43,704 bases of DNA from assembly GCA_002716045.1 (NCBI GenBank), contig PAZC01000009.1, forward strand, positions 1 to 43,704. Reading direction: 5' to 3'. Both the position numbers and the translations under genes were made by a program. Of this stretch, positions 7,916-16,760 are shown in pieces (position 1 is the first letter of the stretch; each line of letters opens with the position of its first letter). This stretch comes from Opitutia bacterium. Its GTDB lineage: Bacteria > Verrucomicrobiota > Verrucomicrobiia > Opitutales > Seribacteraceae. The notes under the pieces are model-generated. The model had not been told where the DNA came from and ran no database searches. It saw only the letters and a program-made list of their open reading frames with translations.

Positions 7916-9316
7916 TTAATATTCTTGAAATTTCTTCTTTCCCGGCTCCGGAATCGGGTAAATTCCGTCCGCGTCAGGCATCAATGGAGAGTCGGAATCA
8001 AGGGTCAGGTTTTCCACTCCCGGGCCGAACTGATGCTTGCTGTTGAGCATTTGATCATAAGTGATTTCCTGGCCGGTGTGGGCAGCCATGCGCCCCATCG
8101 AAGTCACTACGCTGGCGGCCACGCCGCGCTCCACCTCATTGAAGGGCTTGTTGTTGCGTATGGCGTCCATGAGGTGTTCCCATTCGTCTTGATGCGGACT
8201 GTTTTCACGGATGGGACGTTGGTCCTTGCGCTGGCCGAACATCCAGGCGACTTCGCTGTCGGGGCCTTGCCCTTTGTGGATACGGGCCTGAGATCTGTGC
8301 CCGCCGGGTCCGGAGATGAGTGCATACCCCTTGGTGCCATGGGCATTGCTGGAGAACTCGTCCTTGCAACCGGCCATGTTGCGACCATGCATGTAAAGCT
8401 TTGTCTCGTCGGGAAAAGTGTATTCCACGGTGTAGTTGTCGAAGTTCTGGTCGATTTTATCTCCTCGGAAATGGCGGCCGCCTTGGGCCTGCGCCTTGAC
8501 CGGCCAAGCATCCTTCATCCAGCAACACTCGTCTATGTTGTGAATGAAGAAATCACTGAAGGATCCACCGCTCAACCAGAGAAAGCTATGGAAGCGACTT
8601 ATTTGAAACATCAGCTCCTTTTGGTCGGCTGGTTTCTTGCCGGAGAAGCAGGAGGCGATGGGACCTTGCATTCGATAGGCCCGGAGGGCGAGAATATCAC
8701 CTAGTTCCCCGTCCTTTATGCGTGAAAACAATTCTCGCCTGGCTTGACTGTGGCGGCACATCAGTCCGACTCCCACCTTGAGGTTTTTCTTTTTGGCCAA
8801 TTCGTTCAGCTCGAGCATTTTGCGGGAGGAGAATCCGTCGGGTGTGACAGGTTTTTCCATGAAGACGTTGAGGCCTTTCTTGATGGCGTACTCAAAGTGT
8901 ACCCAACGGAAGGCGCAGGGGGTGGTGAAGATCGCCACGTCACCTTTGTCGAGGGCATCCATGGCCTTCTTGTAACCGCCGAACCCAATGTGCCTGCGGT
9001 CGGGCGGCACGTCCACCTTGTCCGGATGCTTCCGCTTGAGACCGTTGTAGCTCCCGTCCAGTTTATGTTGAAAGACGTCAGCCATGGCGACGAGCTTGGT
9101 CGGGCCGTTGGCAAGAGACACGGAGAGTGCGTTGCTGGCGGCTCCTGTTCCGCGCCCGCCGCATCCTACGAGGGCGATCTTGGTGACGTCGTCGGTCTTG
9201 CCGTGCACCATTGGCAGGGTCATTCCGGCGAGAGTCCCGACACTTGCGATTTTCCCGCTGTTTCCGAGAAAGCCGCGGCGTGAAATAGGTGATAAGTCGT
9301 CGATTTTTTTATCCAT
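7916..9316 (-). CDS. Tat-exported Gfo/Idh/MocA-family oxidoreductase
   Basis: A 466-aa NAD(P)-dependent sugar oxidoreductase-like protein exported by the Tat route (S-R13-R14-G-F-L-G). The Rossmann fold shows G51-C-G-G-R-G-T-G at about 51-58. The family lysine is in E154-K155-P156. The C-terminal beta-sheet domain contains H-N-I-D-E-C-C-W, typical of PVC and Bacteroidetes members. Export with a pre-bound cofactor suggests periplasmic oxidation or epimerisation of a sugar, probably giving a 3-keto product for DUF1080 enzymes (inference). It is a single transcription unit with its own promoter (9367-9395) and a strong terminator. Confidence 0.92.
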   Translation of the reverse strand: MDKKIDDLSPISRRGFLGNSGKIASVGTLAGMTLPMVHGKTDDVTKIALVGCGGRGTGAASNALSVSLANGPTKLVAMADVFQHKLDGSYNGLKRKHPDKVDVPPDRRHIGFGGYKKAMDALDKGDVAIFTTPCAFRWVHFEYAIKKGLNVFMEKPVTPDGFSSRKMLELNELAKKKNLKVGVGLMCRHSQARRELFSRIKDGELGDILALRAYRMQGPIASCFSGKKPADQKELMFQISRFHSFLWLSGGSFSDFFIHNIDECCWMKDAWPVKAQAQGGRHFRGDKIDQNFDNYTVEYTFPDETKLYMHGRNMAGCKDEFSSNAHGTKGYALISGPGGHRSQARIHKGQGPDSEVAWMFGQRKDQRPIRENSPHQDEWEHLMDAIRNNKPFNEVERGVAASVVTSMGRMAAHTGQEITYDQMLNSKHQFGPGVENLTLDSDSPLMPDADGIYPIPEPGKKKFQEY

Positions 9317-9324
9317 GGTATTCT

Positions 9325-9345
9325 TTGTTATAGTGGAAATAACAA
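9325..9345 (-). promoter_or_regulatory. Inverted repeat in the 5' leader of the Gfo/Idh/MocA gene
   Basis: TTGTTAT and ATAACAA arms (7 bp each) are separated by 7 nt, between the promoter and the ATG at 9316. It could be an operator or an mRNA stem. The TTGTTA/TAACAA half-sites are the same as in the GntR-associated palindrome at 36859-36874, but the spacing differs. Confidence 0.4.
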
Positions 9346-9366
9346 TATCCCACGATTGTTCGTTTA

Positions 9367-9395
9367 ATTATACTACAATTGCGGCCGGTTATCAG
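9367..9395 (-). promoter_or_regulatory. Sigma-70-type promoter of the Gfo/Idh/MocA gene
   Basis: On the minus strand CTGATA (9395-9390) is followed after 17 nt by a perfect TATAAT (9372-9367). Transcription would start about 45 nt before the ATG. The preceding gene ends at 9461, which leaves room for an independent promoter. Confidence 0.6.
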
Positions 9396-9460
9396 GTGAA
9401 GAGTAAGTCGAGATAATGCCGTTCCTTTTTAGCGTCCATCCCAATTTCAGACATCATGGA

Positions 9461-10876
9461 TCATGGTTTGGATAGGCGATCGAGCACGTTCTTTGTTATT
9501 TGCATTACCTTGGGATCTTTTCCCCGCAGGCCGTGGGACCAATCCGTGCTGCCACAGGTGAAGACAGTACCTCCTTTTTGGTATACCCCGAGGACAGCGT
9601 GCCCGGTATGGTCGGGAGCGGGCCATTTGTCGTACCAAAGGCTATCTCCCGGCGCCCAACGCGCGGGACAGGTTGCAAGGATAGTGAAATTTTTCGGGGT
9701 GCCATCTTTGTGGGTCGGGAAGGGCAGGCCCTTTTTCCATTCGATTTCGCATCCGTCGCACTCGTATCCCACGATGGTGTCCTTTCCTCCGAACTCATCC
9801 TTCCGCTTGAGGTTGGTTCCGGCGAACACCCAGTGGTCCGGGCGATGGACAGTGTAGGAGCCCTTGCCATTCATGTACTGACCGTGGCTCAGGTGGTAGC
9901 CGCCATGGAGGAAACCGACACCCGTCAGTTCATTCTCGGGCCGGTTCAAGAGATGGTGGCTCCAGAGGGTTGAGAGGAGGCGACGATCTTTATTGGGAAA
10001 CAAGGGGTCTTGGTTGAACCATTGTTTCCAGCAGGTGAGGGCCCGGTCTCCGGCCTCCCAGCGCACTTGCCAGCATACTGAATTGCCACTGAAAAATGCG
10101 GCGTTGCCCCCGTCGGCGATGAATTTTTCCAAATTGTCCCGCATCGGCGTTGACCAGTATTCATCATGACCCACGCTAAGGACTAAGCGGTAGTGCTTTA
10201 GTATTTCGGGCCGCAGCTCGAGGTCCATGTTGCTGGCGTATTCCAAGGCGTAGCCATTGCTTTCCGCCCAAGCCACGAAGGGTGCTTCCCAATTATTAAA
10301 GATGCTACGAGGCGGTCGATCGAAGGACACGCGATGACCTTGTAGTTTGGCGCGGCCATGGTAACTGTAGAGGCTTGAGCCTCCCCAGTTGTTGTAGGCG
10401 TTGTAGGTATTCACGCAAAGCTGCAGAAGAATCTTCGACTTCTTGCCCGGATTGGCAGCCCGCAGGATAAAATGGCAATTCCCTTCGGCTGTCCGTTGAT
10501 TGCGATGAACGAATTTTCCGCCGCGGTCTTCCGCCCTCAACGACACTTCGTAGTAACCACTTGTCCAATCGGCCGGTATGGCCATCTTGAACCCGACAGG
10601 CCATTTGCAGCCATGGGAGGAAGCATTCTCGGGAATTTTATATTCTGCTCCGCGAATGCCTGCCTTGGAGAACAAGATTTCTTTCTTGGCTCCATGTCTC
10701 GTGATTTGAATGCTGAACTGCTTGGCGCTGGTCGAGGTGTGCAACCTGAGCTCTTCGCCTGGGGCGTAGCTAATTTGACCGGAATAGCCCTCGACAAAAA
10801 GGGGACGCGGTTCGTCGGCGACCAGTTGCTGGCAACATGAAAGCAACAAGCTACGGAAAAGAAAGGCTTTGTTCAT
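9461..10876 (-). CDS. Exported N,N-dimethylformamidase large-subunit-like protein
   Basis: A 471-aa protein with a short Sec signal (about residues 1-20). The middle and C-terminal parts match the dimethylformamidase beta-subunit C-terminal domain family: a V-N-T-Y-N-A-Y-N-N-W-G-G segment, then V-G-H-D-E-Y-W-S-T-P-M-R and G-G-N-A-A-F-F-S-G-N, and a final C-G-S-T-D-W-S-H-G-L strand. The family is named after an iron amidohydrolase for dimethylformamide. Most homologues have no tested activity, so the substrate here should not be taken from the name. The ATG overlaps the stop of the alpha/beta hydrolase by 4 nt, so the two are probably co-translated. Confidence 0.8.
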   Translation of the reverse strand: MNKAFLFRSLLLSCCQQLVADEPRPLFVEGYSGQISYAPGEELRLHTSTSAKQFSIQITRHGAKKEILFSKAGIRGAEYKIPENASSHGCKWPVGFKMAIPADWTSGYYEVSLRAEDRGGKFVHRNQRTAEGNCHFILRAANPGKKSKILLQLCVNTYNAYNNWGGSSLYSYHGRAKLQGHRVSFDRPPRSIFNNWEAPFVAWAESNGYALEYASNMDLELRPEILKHYRLVLSVGHDEYWSTPMRDNLEKFIADGGNAAFFSGNSVCWQVRWEAGDRALTCWKQWFNQDPLFPNKDRRLLSTLWSHHLLNRPENELTGVGFLHGGYHLSHGQYMNGKGSYTVHRPDHWVFAGTNLKRKDEFGGKDTIVGYECDGCEIEWKKGLPFPTHKDGTPKNFTILATCPARWAPGDSLWYDKWPAPDHTGHAVLGVYQKGGTVFTCGSTDWSHGLRGKDPKVMQITKNVLDRLSKP

Positions 10877-11703
10877 TCCCTTTTACCGTCCTTGTTGCGC
10901 TTGCTTTTTTTACCACGGCCCTTGCCCTTGGCGTGACGATTGAAGAAGTCATAGATTGCGGGAAGTTTTTCGTAAGCTGGCCGAATGTGGTTCCCGCCTT
11001 TCACCTCGATGTATTCGTGGTTCATTCCCAGTTCCTTCATTTTGGCGACCCATATGCGGGTGGAGCGAACCAGTCCGTCGCGGTCACCTTGCACCACGAT
11101 GACTGGCATACCCTTGATCTTTGCAAGGTCCTGAATGTTTTTTGGTGGAGCCGGAGCAACTGGCGCAAGGGCGGCCCATATCTCGGGATACTTCATGCCC
11201 AAGTGCCAAGTGCCACCTCCTCCCATGGAGTGACCCATGAGGTATATTCTCTTGTCGTCTATTTTGAATTCCCCGCGGATTATGCCGAGCACGTTCATGA
11301 CGTCTTTTTCGCTCAGTTCACCGAGGTTGGGTGGTTTGCTGAAGCGTGAAACTTGTCCCCGACTACCATACCATCCGCTGGAATTGTAACCCATCGGGGC
11401 GACCACGACGTAGCCGTGTTTCTGAGCTAGCTTTGTTAGGCCGGGATAACGAATCATTTGCCAATGGTTGCTCCACAAACCATGCAAGGCGACCATGAGG
11501 GGATACTTCTTCTTTTTGTCATATCCTTCAGGTACGAAGAGGCTGTACCCCATCTTTTTGTTTGCCTCCTCGAAAAAGTAGGTTCTGGCTTGGATTTCGC
11601 CTGGTTTGACCTCGGGTTTTTCTTTTTCCTTTGCTTGCAGTAGGCCGACCGTGACAAGCGTGAAAAAGAGCCAGGTCATTTGCTTGAAAAGTTTCGATTT
11701 CAT
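10873..11703 (-). CDS. Exported alpha/beta hydrolase (esterase/peptidase-like)
   Basis: A secreted serine hydrolase of 276 aa from the ATG at 11703; the frame begins 9 nt earlier at a TTG. The signal peptide is at about residues 1-24. The nucleophile elbow is G-H-S-M-G-G-G-G-T-W, the acid is in Q-G-D-R-D-G-L-V, and the base is in K-G-G-N-H. The layout is that of the PHB-depolymerase/prolyl-oligopeptidase-like esterases common in PVC bacteria. The tail is very Lys/Arg-rich. It lies 18 nt after the PQQ-like propeller gene and overlaps the dimethylformamidase-like gene. An esterase for acylated glycans is the likely role (inference). Confidence 0.88.
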   Translation of the reverse strand: MKSKLFKQMTWLFFTLVTVGLLQAKEKEKPEVKPGEIQARTYFFEEANKKMGYSLFVPEGYDKKKKYPLMVALHGLWSNHWQMIRYPGLTKLAQKHGYVVVAPMGYNSSGWYGSRGQVSRFSKPPNLGELSEKDVMNVLGIIRGEFKIDDKRIYLMGHSMGGGGTWHLGMKYPEIWAALAPVAPAPPKNIQDLAKIKGMPVIVVQGDRDGLVRSTRIWVAKMKELGMNHEYIEVKGGNHIRPAYEKLPAIYDFFNRHAKGKGRGKKSKRNKDGKRE

Positions 11704-11721
11704 GACTGGCAATTGATGGGT

Positions 11722-13056
11722 TTACTTTTTCTTGTTTTCATTCTGAAAGCAGTAGATTCGGGCATCTGTCCGGATGATCAGTTTGTCACCGGCCAAGGCG
11801 GGTGTGGCCATGCACATGTCGTCCTCAAGCAGTTTGTTGGTGTGGAGCAACTGGAATTCACGTCCTGCCTTCAGTACGTAGGTCACGCCATATTCGTTCA
11901 GGTAGAAGATCTTGCCATTGTAAGCCCAGGGCGAGCTGGTGAAGGCACGTCCTTCGGGGAGGCGAGCGGGACCATGAGCCTGCTTGCCAGTTTTGGCCTC
12001 GTAGCAGGTGGCGATTCCACGGTCGAGCAAGACATGAAGAAGATCGCCGTATACGATGGTGGATGGATTGTAAGGCCCGGCTCGGGGCTGTCGCCAGGCG
12101 ACGTACTGGCTGTTATCCTGATTTGGTTTAAGTGATATGTCACCCGTGGCCCCAGGGCGTATGGCGAAGATTGGTTTCTTGCGGTCTCCGACGTACCCCG
12201 AGGTGACGTAGAGGAGGCCGAATTTGGAATATGGCGTAGCGATGGTAATCGATGAGTTGCCTCCGAACTGGTAAAGCAGTTTGCCTTCGAGATCGTAGGA
12301 TCGAACCTTTTGTGTGCCGGAGGTCACAATTTCGGTGCGCAGTTCGTTTTCCCAGAGGTAAGGGGTGGCCCAATTGCTTTTTTCGTCGCGCTTGGTTCGC
12401 CATAGTTCCTTCCCTGTTTTGGCGTCGAGGGCGACGAGATAGGATTGCTCGTCGTTGTCGTTCACTACGTATAGTTTTCCCTTGTGGAGAATGGGCGATG
12501 CGGCCAGGCCCCAACCCCAGCGGGTCTTGTGGGCGGGCCATTGCTTTTCCCAAAGCAATTTGCCCTCGACCGAGTAACAGTATAGCCCGTGGTTGCCGAA
12601 GTAAGCGTAGACCCGCTCGCCGTCTGTGACCGGAGTTTCGGTGGCGTAACTGTTCTTTATGTGGATGGTGCCTTGAGGCTTCCCCTTGCGGGCGAGTTTT
12701 TCCCACAGGACTTTGCCGTCCTTAAGATTAAGACAGATTACTTTCCATTGGTGAACGTGTTCGGAAGGCTTGTATTGGTTGCCACCGAAGTAGAGACCTT
12801 TTTTCGGTTCCTTGGCCTTTCCCGTATTTATGGCCGTGGTGAGAAAGACACGGTTTCCCCAGACCACGGGAGAAGACCAGCCACGCCCTGGGATATCTCG
12901 TTTCCACAAGACGTTTTCTTTTGGACCCCACTTGTCGGGAAGATCTGGGTTTTCGGAAACACCGAGAGCATCGGGTCCACGGAATTGTGGCCAATTTTCC
13001 TGACCTGTGGCTGATAGCGCCAACAGGAATGCAGCAGCTAGAACCGTTTTCTTCAT
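11722..13056 (-). CDS. Exported PQQ-like beta-propeller protein (first copy)
   Basis: A 444-aa protein with a Sec signal (M-K-K-T-V-L-A-A-A-F), followed by W-P-Q-F-R-G-P, the typical opening of PVC outer-membrane-assembly/PQQ-like propeller proteins. Blade motifs such as G-K-V-L-W-E, T-G-K-E-L-W-R and G-K-L-L-W-E-K recur through the chain. I see no haem motif and no quinoprotein-dehydrogenase disulfide, so cofactor binding is unproven. The ATG at 13056 is preferred over the 40-residue upstream extension. It shares the same architecture and opening motif as the gene at 14648-15874. It sits 25 nt after the DUF1501 gene with no Shine-Dalgarno sequence. Confidence 0.88.
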   Translation of the reverse strand: MKKTVLAAAFLLALSATGQENWPQFRGPDALGVSENPDLPDKWGPKENVLWKRDIPGRGWSSPVVWGNRVFLTTAINTGKAKEPKKGLYFGGNQYKPSEHVHQWKVICLNLKDGKVLWEKLARKGKPQGTIHIKNSYATETPVTDGERVYAYFGNHGLYCYSVEGKLLWEKQWPAHKTRWGWGLAASPILHKGKLYVVNDNDEQSYLVALDAKTGKELWRTKRDEKSNWATPYLWENELRTEIVTSGTQKVRSYDLEGKLLYQFGGNSSITIATPYSKFGLLYVTSGYVGDRKKPIFAIRPGATGDISLKPNQDNSQYVAWRQPRAGPYNPSTIVYGDLLHVLLDRGIATCYEAKTGKQAHGPARLPEGRAFTSSPWAYNGKIFYLNEYGVTYVLKAGREFQLLHTNKLLEDDMCMATPALAGDKLIIRTDARIYCFQNENKKK

Positions 13057-13081
13057 GGGGCTTGGGGTGGTGAGGGAGAGT

Positions 13082-14539
13082 TTAGGCGACCAGTTCGGGG
13101 ATGGGGTGGGCGTCCTCAACTCGCTTGATGATTTCAGTGGGAATGCCTTGGGCGATACGCAGTTGGCCAAAGTCAAAGAGGGTGTGGAGAATGGTGCCCA
13201 TCATCATGTTGGGACTGATGGGGTTGTCGGCGGGTTCGCCGTTCCGCCTGTCGGCTTGACCAATAACTTGTCCCATGGGCAAGCCGCCACCTGCGAAGGC
13301 AAGGGTGCCGAGTTTGGCCCAGTGATCACGGCCGCCTTTTTTGTTGATGGTGGGAGTGCGTCCGAAGTCGCCCGTCAGGACAAGTAGTACTTTGTCGGAC
13401 AAGCCACGATCCTCGAGGTCTTGCAGAAATGCGGAAATCGCCTTGTCCACGGTCCAACCCAACATGTTCATGCCTTTTGCCATGCCGGGGTTGTTGCCAT
13501 CGGCATGCATGTCCCAGCCCGCGCTGTGCACGGTCACGAAACCGGCTCCAGACTCCACCATGCGTCGAGCAAGTAACATTTGGTGACCGAGGGTGGACTC
13601 GCGAAACACCTTGTGCCCTATCTTCATGGCTGAGGTGTCGTAGGCCTCGATTAACTTGGGATCTTCACTCGATAGGTCAAAGGTCTTGGAGGCGGATCCG
13701 AGAATCAGGTCGAGGGCGCGCTGCTCGTACTCATCTGCAGCTGAAAGCGCACCATTGGCATCTGCTTCACGCCGCAAACCGTCGATTGACGAAAGGAGGG
13801 CCTTCCTGTTTTCAAGTCTTTCTCGGGACAGGTTCAATTGCATGTCTTCTGCCACGGTGCCTTTGCCAAACGCGGATGGCTTGTGCTCATTCTTGTCGCC
13901 TCCCTCTACTTCGTCTTGGCGGATGAATGGCGCGTAAGAAGATCCGAGGTCACCTGGCCAAGATCCTTTCACGACCCGTCCAAGTTCCTTCCGATACTGC
14001 CCGTCTTTCTCCGGATTTGTTAGCAGACTATAGGTGGGAAATCCTGTTTTCGGATGATTGGCTCCGTAGATGCGAGCGTAGAGGGATCCGATGCTGCGTC
14101 CTTCCTTCCCATCTCCTTTGGGGTCGGTTCCTCCTGAGAGAACGTGCACGTGGGCTTGTTCGTGACCACCGATGGGATGGGTGAAGGAACGTACGATGGC
14201 CATCTTGTGGGCCCATTTGGCCAGAGTCGGGAAGGTGCCGCCGAAGGTAACGCCCGCCAACGAGGTACTTACTTCTCCAGTTATGCTGTTGTAAGGTGAA
14301 GGAGCATCCATGTTGGGGTTGAATGTCTCGATGTGGCTGGCTCCGCCGGACATGTAGAGCAGGACCACGGCCTTGTCTCTAACGTAGTCGGTCTTGGACC
14401 TGACTGCCAATGACTGATTTGCCATCAGGCCGGAAAGTGTCAGGGAGCCCAAGCCCAGACTGCCAACTCGCAAAAAGTCTCTTCTGGAGACTCCTTCGCA
14501 GTCCCTGCTACCCAAAGCAGATGTGTTTACGGTTAGCAC
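13082..14539 (-). CDS. Tat-exported DUF1501 protein (first copy)
   Basis: A 485-aa DUF1501 protein related to the alkaline phosphatase/sulfatase fold. The Tat motif is S-R-R-D-F-L-R-V-G. Family landmarks include L-Y-M-S-G-G-A-S-H-I-E-T-F, the S-A-G-W-D-M-H-A-D-G segment and L-V-L-T-G-D-F-G-R-T-P. The start codon is GTG at 14539; it gives the L-T-V-N...C-E-G-V-S-R-R opening usual for the family. DUF1501 genes normally accompany a PSCyt1/DUF1549/DUF1553 cytochrome, but here the neighbours are two PQQ-like propellers, and no cytochrome partner is adjacent. The biochemical role is unknown. Confidence 0.92.
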   Translation of the reverse strand: MLTVNTSALGSRDCEGVSRRDFLRVGSLGLGSLTLSGLMANQSLAVRSKTDYVRDKAVVLLYMSGGASHIETFNPNMDAPSPYNSITGEVSTSLAGVTFGGTFPTLAKWAHKMAIVRSFTHPIGGHEQAHVHVLSGGTDPKGDGKEGRSIGSLYARIYGANHPKTGFPTYSLLTNPEKDGQYRKELGRVVKGSWPGDLGSSYAPFIRQDEVEGGDKNEHKPSAFGKGTVAEDMQLNLSRERLENRKALLSSIDGLRREADANGALSAADEYEQRALDLILGSASKTFDLSSEDPKLIEAYDTSAMKIGHKVFRESTLGHQMLLARRMVESGAGFVTVHSAGWDMHADGNNPGMAKGMNMLGWTVDKAISAFLQDLEDRGLSDKVLLVLTGDFGRTPTINKKGGRDHWAKLGTLAFAGGGLPMGQVIGQADRRNGEPADNPISPNMMMGTILHTLFDFGQLRIAQGIPTEIIKRVEDAHPIPELVA

Positions 14540-14647
14540 AATACCCTAGTTTTGTAGGGGAATTGTACGGGAGGGAAGTCTTGCACGCGAGGGAAAAACT
14601 ATTCTTGAATGCAATTTTCCTTGAGGCTTGGCTTGCCTCGTTTCAGA
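14540..14647. other. Spacer between propeller and DUF1501 genes
   Basis: 108 nt without a gene. A 5-bp GAGGC/GCCTC stem lies near 14623-14639 but has no T-run on the minus strand, so no terminator is claimed. A promoter for the DUF1501 gene could lie here, but none is recognisable. Confidence 0.3.
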
Positions 14648-15874
14648 TCAACCATTGCCCTTCAGACAGTAGAGGATGCTTTGGGAACGCGTATATATTT
14701 TGCCATCGATTGGTGAAAGCGTGGCCCGGAAGATTTCTCCGTCCTTCGCCCCCAGATCATTGCGGGAAACTATTTCCAAGCCTTTGTTATTGGGTCTCAC
14801 GACATATGTTATTCCTGCCTCGTTTTGCAGGTAATACAATCCGTTGGCGACCAGCGGCGAACCGGAAAATGCACCGTCAAGGCGATCCACCCAGTGGGTT
14901 TTGCCCGATTTGGCATCATAGCAGGTAATGACTCCGCCCATTGCTGTGACCAAGACGTATTCACCGACCACGGCGGGTGCGGGAAGGTCCCTGCCTCCGT
15001 TGCGCTTGGCATGCCATGCCATCTTCGTCTTGGTGACGTTGCCCTTGGCTCCATTGGGGTTGACGACGTAAAGGTCACCCGGTTTGCCATTGACCACGTA
15101 GATGAGTCCGTGGGCATGGAAAGGTACAGGAGATCCCCGCCCGTTGAAGCTTTGGCAAAACCATAATTCGTTTCCTTTTACGGGGTCGTAGCCTTTGGCT
15201 CCTTGTTCACCATTGAGCACTAATTGTGCACCGTTTTTCGTCTCGATCAGAATGGGCGTGCTCCAACCACCGCGTGGCTTGTCGTTTCGCTTTGTTTCCC
15301 AGAGCACTTTGCCCGTCTCCTTGTCGAGTGAGACTAGGCGCGAAGGTCCGGTTGCGTCGCAATTTTGAATCACTTGGTCGCCTCTGATGACGGGGGAAGC
15401 CGCGATTCCCCAATTGCCCGGGAAGGCGCCCAAGTCACGCGACCATTTCTTTTTGCCTTTCATGTCGAAGCAATGGATTCCGGCCGGGCCGAAGAACGCC
15501 ACCACGCATTCACCGTCAGTCGCAACGCTTGGGGTGGCCCAACTGTTCATCTTGTGTTGGGATTCCTCCCGGTCGCTTGATACGTCCTGCCGCCAAAGAG
15601 TTTTCCCGGTTTCCTTGTCGAGACAGAGCAAACTTCTTTTGACTCCTTCGTTGGTCGCCGAGGTCACGAAAAGCTTTGCTCCCCAGTTAACTGCCGAGGA
15701 TTGTCCTTGGCCGGGAAGTTCGACTTTCCAGGCAATGGACTTTTTGCTCCATTGAGTCGCCACGGTACCCTCGGCCACGCCCATTCCGGTGGGACCGCGG
15801 AACTGGTTCCAGTTCTCTGCGGAAGCAAGAGCCGAAACCAATGAAAAAAGCAAGGTGGTGAATATGATTTTCAT
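14648..15874 (-). CDS. Exported PQQ-like beta-propeller protein (second copy)
   Basis: A 408-aa exported propeller protein with a Sec signal of about 19 residues and a mature start E-N-W-N-Q-F-R-G-P. Repeated blade motifs include G-K-T-L-W-R, T-G-K-V-L-W-E and S-G-K-T-H-W-V. It is a paralogue of the gene at 11722-13056, sharing the Q-F-R-G-P opening and a similar blade order. No haem-binding motif is present. It lies 30 nt after the DUF1080 gene, so both probably belong to the same transcript. The function is unknown; a scaffold or quinoprotein role is possible. Confidence 0.88.
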   Translation of the reverse strand: MKIIFTTLLFSLVSALASAENWNQFRGPTGMGVAEGTVATQWSKKSIAWKVELPGQGQSSAVNWGAKLFVTSATNEGVKRSLLCLDKETGKTLWRQDVSSDREESQHKMNSWATPSVATDGECVVAFFGPAGIHCFDMKGKKKWSRDLGAFPGNWGIAASPVIRGDQVIQNCDATGPSRLVSLDKETGKVLWETKRNDKPRGGWSTPILIETKNGAQLVLNGEQGAKGYDPVKGNELWFCQSFNGRGSPVPFHAHGLIYVVNGKPGDLYVVNPNGAKGNVTKTKMAWHAKRNGGRDLPAPAVVGEYVLVTAMGGVITCYDAKSGKTHWVDRLDGAFSGSPLVANGLYYLQNEAGITYVVRPNNKGLEIVSRNDLGAKDGEIFRATLSPIDGKIYTRSQSILYCLKGNG

Positions 15875-15904
15875 GCTGATCCCCGTCTACTGTTTACTGA
15901 AAAA

Positions 15905-16591
15905 CTACTTCAGTACGCGAATCTTTAGGTTACGAAACCATACCGTGCCACCGTGATCCTGGAGGCAGATGTGCCCTTTGTCGATGGTCGCGAATTCTGG
16001 CCAGTTCTTGAATTTACTGGCTGCCACGCGCTTCTTCCAGTCCTCGCTGCCCAATTGATAGGAGCAGAGGAGTTCCCCGTTCATGTGGTGCTCAACGTGG
16101 TTGCCGGGCTTTATGATGAGGCGGACAGAGTTCCATTCGCCATTCGGTTTCAAGTTGGCCACCTTGGGAGCATAGAGTGCATAACAGGATCCTGCGTCGG
16201 TTTTGCCTCCGGCTTTCATTTTGGAGAAAATCTGTACCTCGGGTCCCGTCTTGTAGGAGGGTCCGTTGATTTCAGCCACCCGGTAGATGATCCCACTGTT
16301 GCCGCCTTTAGGTAGGTTCCACTCCAGATACAGCTCGAAGAATTGATACTTCTCCTTGGTCATGAGATCTCCACCGCCCTTGCCTGCAAGCTTGATGGCT
16401 CCGTCTTCCACTTTCCAGGCGGCTCCCGGCTTGTCCTTCTTGTAGCCGCGCAAGTGTTCCATGCTTTTGCCATCGAAAAGTAGTTTCCAGCCAGCCTTGT
16501 CCTCGGCCTGACTGAGGTTGTTGAGCTCGGCGTTCAAGTTAACCGCGGATGCCACGGCGAGGAGTGAAATAAGGGAGTATAAGCGTTTCAT
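15905..16591 (-). CDS. DUF1080 (3-keto-disaccharide hydrolase family) protein
   Basis: A 228-aa exported DUF1080 protein. I chose the ATG at 16591 (M-K-R-L-Y-S-L) with a good signal peptide over a TTG at 16609. Motifs: W-K-L-L-F-D-G-K-S-M-E-H-L-R-G-Y at the start of the domain, N-S-G-I-I-Y-R-V in the middle and H-I-C-L-Q-D-H-G-G-T-V-W-F-R-N-L-K at the end. This is the Q-D-H-G subgroup, which differs from the copy at 3888. It is the first gene of a unit continuing with the propeller, DUF1501, second propeller, hydrolase and dimethylformamidase-like genes. A 169-nt spacer precedes it. Confidence 0.92.
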   Translation of the reverse strand: MKRLYSLISLLAVASAVNLNAELNNLSQAEDKAGWKLLFDGKSMEHLRGYKKDKPGAAWKVEDGAIKLAGKGGGDLMTKEKYQFFELYLEWNLPKGGNSGIIYRVAEINGPSYKTGPEVQIFSKMKAGGKTDAGSCYALYAPKVANLKPNGEWNSVRLIIKPGNHVEHHMNGELLCSYQLGSEDWKKRVAASKFKNWPEFATIDKGHICLQDHGGTVWFRNLKIRVLK

Positions 16592-16760
16592 GGGTAATCG
16601 GGGTTTCAATATAGCGTTTTTCAGTCAAATCATCGCAAAGACCTTTGAATGGCTTGGCAAAGGAAAAGATTCATTCAGTGCAATTTTTCCGGAGGATTGG
16701 CTTTCGAGTCTGGTTTCTGCTTGGAGAACCTTCGCTTGGCCACGAGTTTTGCCTTTGGAT
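16592..16760. other. Spacer between DUF1111 and DUF1080 genes
   Basis: 169 nt with no gene. A weak CTTTG/CAAAG stem occurs shortly after the DUF1111 stop but lacks a T-run. No clear promoter is seen before the DUF1080 gene. Confidence 0.3.

Noticed and set aside
11710-11712. TTG as the start of the alpha/beta hydrolase
   Set aside because: An ATG three codons later gives a better signal peptide and an 18-nt gap from the upstream gene.
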